Shown here: positions 28,937 through 39,295 of the stretch, piece by piece | Numbering within the stretch: the stretch's first letter is position 1 | Layout of the letters: each line of letters opens with the position of its first letter | Assembly (NCBI GenBank): GCA_021787615.1 | Contig: JAJYLP010000005.1 | Coordinates: 19,760 to 83,759, forward strand | DNA: 64,000 nucleotides | Source: Pseudomonadota bacterium | GTDB taxonomy: Bacteria; Pseudomonadota; Gammaproteobacteria; Steroidobacterales; Steroidobacteraceae | Direction of reading: 5' to 3' | The notes under the pieces: generated by a model | Database searches by the model: none | What the model was told of the DNA's origin: nothing | What the model saw: the letters and a program-made list of their open reading frames with translations, nothing else | Made by a program: the position numbers and the translations under genes

Positions 28937-29662
28937 ATGCCAAGTCTACCGGCCCGTGCCTCCTACGATTTCCGCGGTCACCGCGCGATCGTCACAGGTG
29001 CCGCACGCGGCATCGGCCGTGCCATTGCTGACACACTCGCCGCGGCCGGCGCCACCGTGCATGGCTTCGATGTCGACATTCCCGAGGATTATCCCTACGG
29101 CCGCGCCGCCGTGGACATTGCCAACGGGGCACAGGTGCACGCCGCTGTCGCCGCGCTGCCGGCGCCACCGACGCTCCTCGTCAACAATGCAGGCATTACT
29201 CGCGATCGCACGCTCGCCAAGATGACCGACGAGGACTGGGACGCGGTCATCAGGGTCAACCTCACCGGCGCCTTCCACATGACTCGCGCAGTTGCGCCGC
29301 TAATGGCGGGCACAGGCTTCGGCCGTATCGTGAACATCACCTCGATCAACGGCTTGCGCGGGAAGTTCGGGCAGGGAAACTACGCGGCATCCAAGGCCGG
29401 TCTGATCGGACTGACGAAGTCGGCCGCGAAGGAGTTCGGCCGCAAGGGCATCACCGTGAACGCCGTGGCCCCGGGTATGGTCATGACTCTCATGGCCGGC
29501 GAACTTCCCCCGGAGATCACCGCCCAGGCGCGCAGCGAGGCCGCGTTGGCGGCCCTGGCCGGCGTGGAGGACATCGCGCATGCCGTCTTGTTCCTTCTCT
29601 CGGATGCGGCGCGCGCCATCACGGGCGAGGTGCTGCGGGTCGATGCCGGCCAATACATCTAA
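28937..29662 (+). CDS. SDR-family dehydrogenase, probable 3-hydroxyacyl-CoA dehydrogenase
   Basis: GHRAIVTGAARGIGRAIADTLAAAGATVHGFD...LVNNAGITRD...GQGNYAASKAGLIGLTKSAAKEFGRKGITVNAVAPG. Confidence 0.85.
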   Translation: MPSLPARASYDFRGHRAIVTGAARGIGRAIADTLAAAGATVHGFDVDIPEDYPYGRAAVDIANGAQVHAAVAALPAPPTLLVNNAGITRDRTLAKMTDEDWDAVIRVNLTGAFHMTRAVAPLMAGTGFGRIVNITSINGLRGKFGQGNYAASKAGLIGLTKSAAKEFGRKGITVNAVAPGMVMTLMAGELPPEITAQARSEAALAALAGVEDIAHAVLFLLSDAARAITGEVLRVDAGQYI

Positions 29663-29796
29663 GGCCGGCGCACTTCGCGGCCCACGTCGGCGCTGGGCCG
29701 TACACGCCGCTCGCCGCACTCTGCGGGCACGAATCGAACAGCGGATGCATTGATCGCGTGACGGGAACCGATGCGATCGGAACGTGGAGAGCAGTC

Positions 29797-30219
29797 ATGA
29801 TTCCGGACAACAAGTCTCGTGCCGCCTTGATCGACGCTCTGTCCGCCGAGCATCGGGCACTGCTGCCGGAATTGGCCAGACTCGCGCAGCAGGCAGCGGC
29901 TTCAGCCGAATCCCTCAAAACGGCCTTCGAGCGCATTGCGCCCCTGATCGGCCTGCCCCTGGATGAACACATCGCAAACGAAGACCGCGAGCTCTTCCCC
30001 GCCTATGCCGCATGCGGCGGCGACGCCGGAATCCTTGCGTTCTTCACCGCCGAGCACGGTGAGATTCTGGCGTTGCGCAATCGTCTGGTAGCGGCGATCG
30101 AGGATAACGACGACATCGAGGCGGCCCGGTTTCTGGCCGAGCAGCTGGCCGATGCGCTCTCATCGCACATGAATCGGGAAGAGGAGATGCTGTTCCCTGC
30201 GATGCGAGACCTCCTGTGA
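29797..30219 (+). CDS. Hemerythrin HHE-domain protein
   Basis: LSAEHRALLPELARL...LDEHIANEDRELFPAY...FFTAEHGEILALRNRL...LSSHMNREEEMLFPAMRDLL: spaced H/HxxxE/H/HxxxE. Confidence 0.8.
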   Translation: MIPDNKSRAALIDALSAEHRALLPELARLAQQAAASAESLKTAFERIAPLIGLPLDEHIANEDRELFPAYAACGGDAGILAFFTAEHGEILALRNRLVAAIEDNDDIEAARFLAEQLADALSSHMNREEEMLFPAMRDLL

Positions 30220-30343
30220 CGGACGGTGCCGATCGCCTCGCCCGGCACTGACCGGGCATTGCGCACGGATCACGCGGCAAACTCCATGGCGCTGCCGCGC
30301 TGAGGCGCCCCGCCGCCCGGGAACTGTCCGGGCGCGCGAGGGC

Positions 30344-31126
30344 TCAAGCCGCGTTATTCGCCCCCAAGCGTTGCGAAAGAGTCGCAGCGGTATGCAGAAT
30401 CGCCGCTGCGATGCGCTGGATGTGAGCCTCAAAGGGCTTGCTGTAGCCGAGCGCCACCAGCGCCAGGACCATCGCGCCCGAGTGGTCGAACACCGGGGCG
30501 GCGATACCGCCGATGCCGGGAATGAAATCAATGGTGTGCGCGAAGCCCTGGCGGCGTGTCTGCTCTACGAAGGCCTCGACCACTTCCCGCCTCATCGGCG
30601 CAAGACCCTTGCGCCGGTTGCCGGCGAGTTCTTTCTTCAGCGCGACTTGCGTGCTCTCCCTCGGCAGGAAGGCGAGGTACGCCCCTCCGGTGGCCGATCG
30701 GGTGAGCGGCATGATCGACCCGACCCGCAGACTCGCGGCCACCGGCGTGTCGGCGCCGAGCCAGCGCACGATGGTCGGGCCCTGGTTGGCCCACACCGCG
30801 AGCGCTACAGTCTGACCGATCGCCCGCGACAACTTTGGCAGTGCCGCGGCGCCGATGAGCACCGGATCGAGACGCGCCAGCGCGCTCAAACCAAGCTGTA
30901 GAGCGAACGGGCCCAGGTCGTATAGGCCCGTTTCAGTCTGCTGCTCGACCAGCCCCATCCGGCCGAAGCTCACGAGATATCGGTGCGCCTTGGCGGCCGG
31001 CATGCCGGCCTCCTGAGCGAGGTCACGCAACATCTGCGGCCGCCGCGCCTCGGCGAGCGCCGAAAGGAGCCTGCCGCCCACTTCGATCGACTGAATGCCT
31101 TGCTGTGGCTTGTGCTTGCGAGTCAT
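30344..31126 (-). CDS. IclR-family transcriptional regulator
   Basis: QGIQSIEVGGRLLSALAEARRPQMLRDLAQEAGMPAAKAHRYLVSFGRMGLVEQQ...YDLGPFALQLGLSALARLDP; divergent from hpaB; start uncertain (ORF extends to 31156). Confidence 0.9.
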   Translation of the reverse strand: MTRKHKPQQGIQSIEVGGRLLSALAEARRPQMLRDLAQEAGMPAAKAHRYLVSFGRMGLVEQQTETGLYDLGPFALQLGLSALARLDPVLIGAAALPKLSRAIGQTVALAVWANQGPTIVRWLGADTPVAASLRVGSIMPLTRSATGGAYLAFLPRESTQVALKKELAGNRRKGLAPMRREVVEAFVEQTRRQGFAHTIDFIPGIGGIAAPVFDHSGAMVLALVALGYSKPFEAHIQRIAAAILHTAATLSQRLGANNAA

Positions 31127-31174
31127 CGCGCGAACGTAAGGCTTGACGGGAATCAAGGCAAGTGATTACGATTA

Positions 31175-31200
31175 AATTAATAGGTTAATTATTTCATAAT
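31175..31200. promoter_or_regulatory. AT-rich tandem palindromes between iclR and hpaB
   Basis: AATTAA-TAGG-TTAATT (31175-31190) and ATTAT-TTC-ATAAT (31188-31200), overlapping inverted repeats in an otherwise GC-rich region. Confidence 0.45.
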
Positions 31201-31223
31201 CATGATGCGACGCGGGAGCAAGC

Positions 31224-32720
31224 ATGATCGGGACTGAAGGTCACGGGGCCCGAAGAGGGCACGAGGTATTGCAACGGCTGCGCGAGCGGCCTCCGACCAT
31301 CTGGTATGGGGGCGAGCAGGTGAAGGACGTCACGACGCATCCGGCCCTCAAGGGCGGAGTACACACGCTGGCGAAGCTCTACGATCTGCAGTGGGAGCAG
31401 CAGGACATCACCCTGTACGATTCGCCGACGAGCGGCCACAGGGTAGCCCGCTCTTTCATGATGCCGAAGACCCACGCGCAGCTGCAGAGCGTCAGCCGGG
31501 CGATGAAGGTCTGGGGAGACTACACGTTCGGGATGATGGGACGGGTGCCGGACTACATCAACCGGGCCATGACCGGTTACGCCGCGGGCGCGCCCTTCCT
31601 CGCCGAGGCCGGCGCACGCTATGGCGAGAACGCGGTGCGCTGCTACGAGTACCTGCGCGAGAACGATCTGTGTCTGACGCATACGTTGATTCCGCCGCAA
31701 GCCAACCGTGCGGCGAGCATGGCGAACCAGGCGGACCCGTATCTGTCCGCACGCGTCAAGGAAGAGACCGATGCGGGGCTCATCATCCGCGGCTGCCGCA
31801 TGCTGGCGACACTGCCGATCTCTGACGAAATCATGGTATTCCCCTCCACCGTGCTCAAGAGCGGCGATGAAGACGCTCCGTACGCATTCGGGTTCTGCAT
31901 CCCGAATGACACGCCCGGCCTGCGTTTCATCAGCCGCGAAAGCGTCGATTACGGCCGATCGCATTTCGATCACCCGCTGGGTTCGCGCTTCGAGGAAATG
32001 GATGCCCTGGTGGTGTTCGACGATGTATTCGTTCCCTGGGAACGGGTGCTGCTGTATCGGGACGTCAAGCGCTGCAATGAGGCGTACGCGCGTACCGGCG
32101 CCGTGGTTCATATGACGCACCAAGTTGTCGTCAAGAACATCGCCAAGAGCGAGTTTCTGCTGGGGCTGGCCTCACTGATGGTCAACACCATAGGTGCCGA
32201 GGTCTTCCAGCACATACACGAGAAGCTGGCGGAAATTTGGGTGAATCTCGAGACCATGCAGGCGTTCCTGCGCGCCGCGGAGGCGGACGCCGCGCTCGAC
32301 GAGTGGGGTGTCATGCGTCCGGCCTGGAACCCGCTGGATGCGGCCCGCAATCTCTTCCCGCGCCTGTATCCGCGCATGGTGGAGATCATCCAGCAAATCG
32401 GTGCCAGCGGCCTGGTGGCCATGCCCACCGAGGCGGATCTGAAAGGTCCGCTGGTCGGAGATATCCGCAAGTACTACCAGGCGGCGCGGGCCGAAGCCTT
32501 CGACCGCATTCCCATGTTCCGACTGGGCTGGGATACGGCGCTCTCGGCCTTCGCCTCCCGCCAGGTGCTCTACGAGCGGTTCTTTTTCGGCGACCCGGTG
32601 CGCATGGCCGGTGCCCTGGTCACCGGCCACGGCGCGCAGATCAAGGAATACGCTGACAAGGTCATGGCCTTCGTGAAGCAGAACCGGGACGAGGCCTTCG
32701 CGGCGGCCGAGGCGGGTTGA
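31224..32720 (+). CDS. hpaB: 4-hydroxyphenylacetate 3-monooxygenase oxygenase component (HpaB family)
   Basis: PPTIWYGGEQVKDVTTHPALKGGVHTLAKLYDLQ...NDLCLTHTLIPPQANRAAS...GLIIRGCRMLATLPISDEIMVFPS...VVFDDVFVPWERVLLYRD. Confidence 0.88.
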   Translation: MIGTEGHGARRGHEVLQRLRERPPTIWYGGEQVKDVTTHPALKGGVHTLAKLYDLQWEQQDITLYDSPTSGHRVARSFMMPKTHAQLQSVSRAMKVWGDYTFGMMGRVPDYINRAMTGYAAGAPFLAEAGARYGENAVRCYEYLRENDLCLTHTLIPPQANRAASMANQADPYLSARVKEETDAGLIIRGCRMLATLPISDEIMVFPSTVLKSGDEDAPYAFGFCIPNDTPGLRFISRESVDYGRSHFDHPLGSRFEEMDALVVFDDVFVPWERVLLYRDVKRCNEAYARTGAVVHMTHQVVVKNIAKSEFLLGLASLMVNTIGAEVFQHIHEKLAEIWVNLETMQAFLRAAEADAALDEWGVMRPAWNPLDAARNLFPRLYPRMVEIIQQIGASGLVAMPTEADLKGPLVGDIRKYYQAARAEAFDRIPMFRLGWDTALSAFASRQVLYERFFFGDPVRMAGALVTGHGAQIKEYADKVMAFVKQNRDEAFAAAEAG

Positions 32721-32727
32721 GGCGGTC

Positions 32728-33282
32728 ATGGACAACCTCCCGCCCGATGCCCGCCGCTTCCGCGACGCCATGGGGCTGCTCGCGACCGGCATCGCGGTGA
32801 TCGTCGGCCGGTCAGGCGAGGAGGTGATGGCCATGACCGTCAATGCAGTCAACTCGCTCTCGCTCGAGCCCATGTTGGTGCTGTTCTGCCCAGGCAAGCG
32901 AACCAAATTCGCGCAGCGGCTGGAGGCGATGTCGGACTTCACCATCAACTTCCTGCGTTACGATCAGCAGGCACTTTCGACCTACTTCGCCGGCGGCTGG
33001 CGGGAACCCTCGGCGCCGCCGTTCCGCTTCGTGCCATGGCGGGCCGCGCCCCGGCTCGAAGGGTCGCTGGCCTCGCTTGACTGCCGGCGCGAGCAGGTGG
33101 TTGATGCGGGCGATCACTGGATGGTGGTCGGCCGGGTGCTCGATCTGCGCACGGGTGTCGCACCTCACAGGCCGCTCCTGTTCTTCCAGGGACGCTACCA
33201 CGGCGTTGACTTCTCGCCGGGCGTGCCGGCGCCGGACTTGAGCGCGGAGGATGAGCCGGCCCAGGTGTTCTATGCGTTCTGA
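32728..33282 (+). CDS. hpaC: Flavin reductase component (HpaC family)
   Basis: DARRFRDAMGLLATGIAVIVGRSGEEVMAMTVNAVNSLSLEPMLVLFCPGKRTKFA; flavin reductase-like domain, directly after hpaB. Confidence 0.85.
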   Translation: MDNLPPDARRFRDAMGLLATGIAVIVGRSGEEVMAMTVNAVNSLSLEPMLVLFCPGKRTKFAQRLEAMSDFTINFLRYDQQALSTYFAGGWREPSAPPFRFVPWRAAPRLEGSLASLDCRREQVVDAGDHWMVVGRVLDLRTGVAPHRPLLFFQGRYHGVDFSPGVPAPDLSAEDEPAQVFYAF

Positions 33283-33389
33283 ACGGCTCGCGAGGACGAG
33301 GCCGCGCATCGGCCCGGCTCTTGCGGCTTGACAAAGGCCTTGCCCTATATAATTATGATGTTAAGTATCTAACCCGCGAAGGAGCGGAC

Positions 33390-33793
33390 ATGCCGCACAT
33401 CGTGATCGAGTACTCCGCGAACCTGCGCGGACGGCTGGACCTGCCGCAGTTTCTGAAGGCGGTACATGAAGCAGCCATCTCGACCGGCGTCTTCCCCCTC
33501 GGCGGCATCCGCACCCGGGCTTATGCGGCCGAGCATTACGTGATTGCCGACGGTCATCCCGACAACACCTTCGTGCACATCGGCCTGAGGATCGGCCCCG
33601 GACGGGATCTGGATACCCGCAAACGCGCCTGCCAGACCATCTTCGCGGCAGCACGGAATTACCTCGCGACGCTCTTCGCGACGCTGCCGCTTGGCATTTC
33701 GCTCGACATGCAGGACATCGATCCGGTGCTGCGATGCCGGCAGAACAATCTGCACGAATACGTGCAAAGGCGCCCCAGCCACGGCAGTGCCCC

Positions 33794-33797
<4 letters not shown>
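33390..33797 (+). CDS. hpaF/hpcD: 5-carboxymethyl-2-hydroxymuconate delta-isomerase
   Basis: MPHIVIEYSANLRGRLDLPQFLKAVHEAAISTGVFPLGGIRTRAYAAEHYVIADGHPDNTFVHIGLRIGPGR. Confidence 0.9.
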
Positions 33798-35311
<1,514 letters not shown>

Positions 35312-35331
35312 CGCCACGCAGGAGACTCACG

Positions 35332-36243
35332 GTGACCGCCCGCCTCGCTAGACTGAAAGGCTCCATCCCCCCGCTGGTAACGCCGTTGCGCGAAGGCGAG
35401 GTCGACTACGAGACTTATGCGCGCCTGGTCGAGTTCCAGATCCAGAATGGCTCGCACGGCGTGCTGGTGAACGGCACGACCGCCGAACCATCCACCCTCT
35501 CGGTCGAGGAGCGCAACCGGCTGGTCGAAGTCGCGGTCCAGGTGACGGACGGGCGGATCCCCGTGGTCGCGGCCACTGGCTCGCAGTCCCTGAGGGAGAC
35601 GCGCGAGCTCAGCGAATACGCCGCACGAGTCGGCGCCGATGTGCTCCTCATCGTCACGCCCTACTACATTCGGCCGCCGCAGCGGGGTCTCATCGCCTAC
35701 TACCTCGAGCTGGCCTCGCTCACCGACCTGCCGTGGATGGTCTATCACATCCCCGGGCGCACCGCCGTCAGCGTGACCATCGACACGCTGAAAGCGCTGC
35801 GCGAGAGTTCCTCGACCTTCGTCGGCATGAAACACGCGGTGAACGATCTGGCGCTGGTATCGGAATGTCATGCGGTATTCGGCTCGGAGTTCAAGATCTT
35901 CGTCGGGTTGGAGGAGCTCAGCTTCCCGATGATGGCGGTGGGGGCCTGCGGCCTCATGAACGCCGTTGGCAACCTGCGGCCCCGGAGTCTCGTCGACCTC
36001 TGCGAGGCCGTGTGGCGAGGTGACTTGGCTGGCGCACAGGCGCTGCATCACGCGCTGTTCGAGATCAACCGGGCGGTGTTCTTCGACACCAACCCCGTGC
36101 CAATGAAGTACATGATGCGGCGCCTCGGACTGCTGCCGCGCAACGAGCACCGCCTGCCCATGATGAGCGCCACAGCGGAGCTCGAGCGGCGGCTGGATGA
36201 GGTGCTCGAGCGCGCGGGCCTGCTCGTGGAGCCGCCCGCGTGA
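35332..36243 (+). CDS. DapA/dihydrodipicolinate synthase-family aldolase
   Basis: LKGSIPPLVTPLREGEVDYETYARLVEFQIQNGSHGVLVNGTTAEPSTLSVEERNRLVEVAVQV...VTPYYIRPPQRGLIAYYLELA...VGMKHAVNDL (Schiff-base Lys context). Confidence 0.87.
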   Translation: MTARLARLKGSIPPLVTPLREGEVDYETYARLVEFQIQNGSHGVLVNGTTAEPSTLSVEERNRLVEVAVQVTDGRIPVVAATGSQSLRETRELSEYAARVGADVLLIVTPYYIRPPQRGLIAYYLELASLTDLPWMVYHIPGRTAVSVTIDTLKALRESSSTFVGMKHAVNDLALVSECHAVFGSEFKIFVGLEELSFPMMAVGACGLMNAVGNLRPRSLVDLCEAVWRGDLAGAQALHHALFEINRAVFFDTNPVPMKYMMRRLGLLPRNEHRLPMMSATAELERRLDEVLERAGLLVEPPA

Positions 36244-37097
36244 AGCTGATCAACTTTCAGATCGGGCAGCGCAAGTCCTGCGGAGTACTCGATTGCGGCG
36301 GTGTCCTCGACTTGGGCGCGCGTCTCGGTGATCGGGCCGCCGATGTGCTCTCGCTGCTGCGAGCCGGCCTCATCGGCCAGGCCCGCGAATGGGCGCAATC
36401 CGCCTGCCGCGATTACAGCCCGGCGGAGTTGCGGCTGATCAACCCCGCGGGCCGCTGCACACGCTACTTCTGCATCGGGGTCAATTACCCCGATCGCAAC
36501 GAGGAGTACCAGGACGGATCGGAGCGGCCAAAGTACCCGAGCCTGTTCATGCGCTCGCACACCTCGTTCTCGGCCCCAGGGGAGCCCATTGTGCGCCCGA
36601 GGGAATCCGAGCAGCTGGACTACGAGGGTGAGATCGCACTGCTGATCGGCCGCGGCGGCCGGCGCATTGCGCAATCGGATGCCCTGGATCACGTGTTCGG
36701 CTACGCCTGCGCCAACGAGGGAACGGTGCGCGACTGGCTGCGGCACTCCAAGTTCAATGTCACGCAAGGCAAGAACTTCGATCGGTCCGGCTCGCTCGGG
36801 CCGCACATCGTGACCGCCGACGAGGTTGGGTCGGATCCGCTTCGCGTGACCACCCGGGTGAACGGGGAGATCCGTCAGGACGACACCAGCGACCGGATGA
36901 TTTTCCCGATTCCCTACCTCATCGGCTATCTGTCGCGGTTCTGTACGCTGGAGTGTGGGGACGTGATCCTCACCGGGACACCAAGCGGCGCAGGGGCACG
37001 GCTTCATCCACCACGCTGGCTGGTGCCGGGGGATCGCGTCGAGATCGAGGTTTCACGCGTGGGGCTGCTCTCGAACGAGGTGATCGATGAGCTCTAA
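36240..37097 (+). CDS. Fumarylacetoacetate hydrolase-family protein (HpaG-like)
   Basis: RYFCIGVNYPDRNEEY...LDYEGEIALLIGRGGRRIAQSDALDHVFGYACANEGTVRDWLR...ILTGTPSGAG. Confidence 0.87.
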   Translation: MKLINFQIGQRKSCGVLDCGGVLDLGARLGDRAADVLSLLRAGLIGQAREWAQSACRDYSPAELRLINPAGRCTRYFCIGVNYPDRNEEYQDGSERPKYPSLFMRSHTSFSAPGEPIVRPRESEQLDYEGEIALLIGRGGRRIAQSDALDHVFGYACANEGTVRDWLRHSKFNVTQGKNFDRSGSLGPHIVTADEVGSDPLRVTTRVNGEIRQDDTSDRMIFPIPYLIGYLSRFCTLECGDVILTGTPSGAGARLHPPRWLVPGDRVEIEVSRVGLLSNEVIDEL

Positions 37098-37611
37098 ACG
37101 ACCGACGCTCGCGCAACGCTCACTCCCCATGCGTCCCTTCTCCGAGTCCGTCCCCATGGCGCTGCTGCGCACTCGCGAAGCGGTCATGCGGCTGTTCCGC
37201 CCCGGACTGCGCAGCCGCGGCGTGACCGAGCAGCAATGGCGGATCCTGCGGGCACTTGCCCATCAAGGTCCCATGGAGGTGACCGAACTCGCCGAGGCGA
37301 CCTTTCTCCTCGCCCCGAGCCTCTCGCGTATCCTGCCGGACCTCGAGATGCGCCGACTCATCAGCCGCCGCCCTGTGCAAGCGGATCTGCGCCGCTCATT
37401 GGTAAGCCTCGAGGCGGAGGGCCTGCGGCTGATCGGCGAGCATGCCCCCTACTCCGAACAGATGTATGCGCGCATCGCCAAGCGCTTCGGGACGGGCAGA
37501 CTCGAGCAGCTGCTGCAGCTGCTGCATGAGTTGGAGACCTCGCTCGATGAACTCGCCGGCGAACTTGACCGCAGTCCGGCCGGGGCACGCCAGCGCAAAG
37601 GCTCGCCATGA
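37087..37611 (+). CDS. hpaR: MarR-family regulator (HpaR-like)
   Basis: RPGLRSRGVTEQQWRILRALAHQGPMEVTELAEATFLLAPSLSRILPDLEMRRLISRRPVQADLRRSLVSLEAEG. Confidence 0.85.
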   Translation: MSSKRPTLAQRSLPMRPFSESVPMALLRTREAVMRLFRPGLRSRGVTEQQWRILRALAHQGPMEVTELAEATFLLAPSLSRILPDLEMRRLISRRPVQADLRRSLVSLEAEGLRLIGEHAPYSEQMYARIAKRFGTGRLEQLLQLLHELETSLDELAGELDRSPAGARQRKGSP

Positions 37612-37913
37612 GCCTGTACTACACCCAGAAGCTGCTGTATCAGCTCAACCGCGACCCCGCCGTCCGCCGGCGGTTCGATGAGGATTTCGAAAGCCTGCTG
37701 GCGGAGCATGAGTTGACCGAGGAGGAGCGCGATGCGCTGCGTAAGCCCGACATCGGCCTGCTCTATGTCATGGGCGTCAACGGCCAGATCCTCATGCACT
37801 ACGCGGCGCTGCGCGGCTACGAGTGGAACGCGTATCTCGAAGCGATGCGCGAAGGCGAGCGTCGGTACGGACCGGTGAGAACGGGTCTGTACACCCGGGC
37901 GGATTCGCGCTGA
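37608..37913 (+). CDS. LigA-type small subunit of a class III extradiol dioxygenase
   Basis: MSLYYTQKLLYQLNRDPAVRRRFDEDFESLLAEHELTEEERDALRKPDIGLLYVMGVNGQILMHYAALRGYEWNAYLEAMREG. Confidence 0.8.
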   Translation: MSLYYTQKLLYQLNRDPAVRRRFDEDFESLLAEHELTEEERDALRKPDIGLLYVMGVNGQILMHYAALRGYEWNAYLEAMREGERRYGPVRTGLYTRADSR

Positions 37914-37945
37914 GCGCACGATATGATTCGCGGAGGGAATTGAAC

Positions 37946-38767
37946 ATGGCATTGGTCTTTGCGGGCGTCTGCTCTCATGCGCCGGGTATCACCGGCCGCG
38001 CTGACCGCGCCGACCCCACGGCCCGAGACCGCTTTTACGCGGCGATGGGTCGCATGCGCAAAGCCATCGAAGCCTCGCGTCCCGACGCACTGGTGGTGAT
38101 TGCCGCGGAGCACTTCGCCAACTTTTTCATGAACAATATGCCCGCGATATGCGTCGGCATGGGCGAGCATTACGAGGGACCAATCGAGGACGAGAAGTGG
38201 CTCGGCATTGGGCACCATCGCATCCCGGGCAACAAGCCGCTCTCGCGTGAGCTGATCCAGGAGGTCATGAACGACATCGACCTCGCCTACGCCGAGGAGT
38301 GGAAGTTCGACCATGGCATCATGGTGCCGCTGCACTTCCTCACCCCGCGTTACGATCTGCCCGTGATCCCGGTCAACATCAACTGCCAGGGCCCGCCGCT
38401 CATCCCATTGAAGCGCGCCTACGAATTCGGGCGTTCGCTACGGCGGGCATGCGATGCGCGGCCGGAGCGGATCGCCGTGATCGGCACCGGCGGGATTTCC
38501 CACTGGCCGGCGACACCGGACTCCGGGCGCATCAACGAGCCGTGGGATCGGGCGTTTCTCGAGAAACTCCTGCACCACCAGCGGGATGCGCTGCTTGCCT
38601 ATCGCGACCAGGACGTTTGGCGCGAGGGCGGCCAGGGGGGATTTGAGATCCGTACCTTCATCGCGATCGCGGGAGCGACGGAAGGGTGCACCGGCGAGCT
38701 TTGGTGCTACGTGCCCATCCCAGCTTTCGCCGTCGGCTGCACCGTGGCGGTGATGCGCCTGCACTGA
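37946..38767 (+). CDS. LigB-type catalytic subunit of a class III extradiol ring-cleavage dioxygenase
   Basis: MALVFAGVCSHAPGITGR...DALVVIAAEHFANFFMNNMPAICVG...VIGTGGISHWPATPDSGRINEPWDRAFLEKL. Confidence 0.87.
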   Translation: MALVFAGVCSHAPGITGRADRADPTARDRFYAAMGRMRKAIEASRPDALVVIAAEHFANFFMNNMPAICVGMGEHYEGPIEDEKWLGIGHHRIPGNKPLSRELIQEVMNDIDLAYAEEWKFDHGIMVPLHFLTPRYDLPVIPVNINCQGPPLIPLKRAYEFGRSLRRACDARPERIAVIGTGGISHWPATPDSGRINEPWDRAFLEKLLHHQRDALLAYRDQDVWREGGQGGFEIRTFIAIAGATEGCTGELWCYVPIPAFAVGCTVAVMRLH

Positions 38768-39227
38768 GCCGACGCGAAGCCCCGATCGCGTTCCCATCCA
38801 GAGCGCCGAACAGCATCGCGGTGTCGTGCATGCCGCCCTCGCCGCCGCCTGCCTGGGCGTGTTCGCGCAACATCCGCAGGAAGGTCGCTCCCTCGCCGGC
38901 TTCCCGCAGCCGCAGCCCGCGCAGATCGACCTGCCGGTTCAATTTCCGGCTGATCGAGTTCAAAGCCTGCTCCACCAGTCTGTTTGTCCAGTTCTGGCGG
39001 GACGGGGAGCCGCTCGCGGCGCGCGCGACTTTGCTGTCGCAGCGTGCGATCTCCCGGGCGACGGCCTCGCCGTCGACCCGCTGCTCCTCCAAGCCTCTGA
39101 GTGCGCTCCACCCAGCCTCCGAGACCACGCTGATGCGTCGTGTCGGATTCATGTATCGCATCGGCACGACGGTGCCGCATTCCAGGTCGAGCGCGGGAAC
39201 CTCATGCGCGCGGGTCTCGGTCGGCAT
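38658..39227 (-). CDS. Hypothetical protein, possible last gene of the qhp-U32 transcription unit
   Basis: Open minus-strand frame MPTETRAHEVPALDLECGTVVPMRYMNPTRRISVVSEAGWSALRGLEEQ...; the only substantial candidate between ligB and the U32 genes on this strand; overlaps ligB antisense at its 3' end. Confidence 0.35.
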   Translation of the reverse strand: MPTETRAHEVPALDLECGTVVPMRYMNPTRRISVVSEAGWSALRGLEEQRVDGEAVAREIARCDSKVARAASGSPSRQNWTNRLVEQALNSISRKLNRQVDLRGLRLREAGEGATFLRMLREHAQAGGGEGGMHDTAMLFGALDGNAIGASRRLSAGASPPRCSRRRKLGWARSTKARRCTLPSLPRSR

Positions 39228-39295
39228 CGCGCCTCGGCCCGCATCTCGATGCCCGTGAATGGAGGTTACGCCGGGCAATCGGTCTGGCGACGCTC

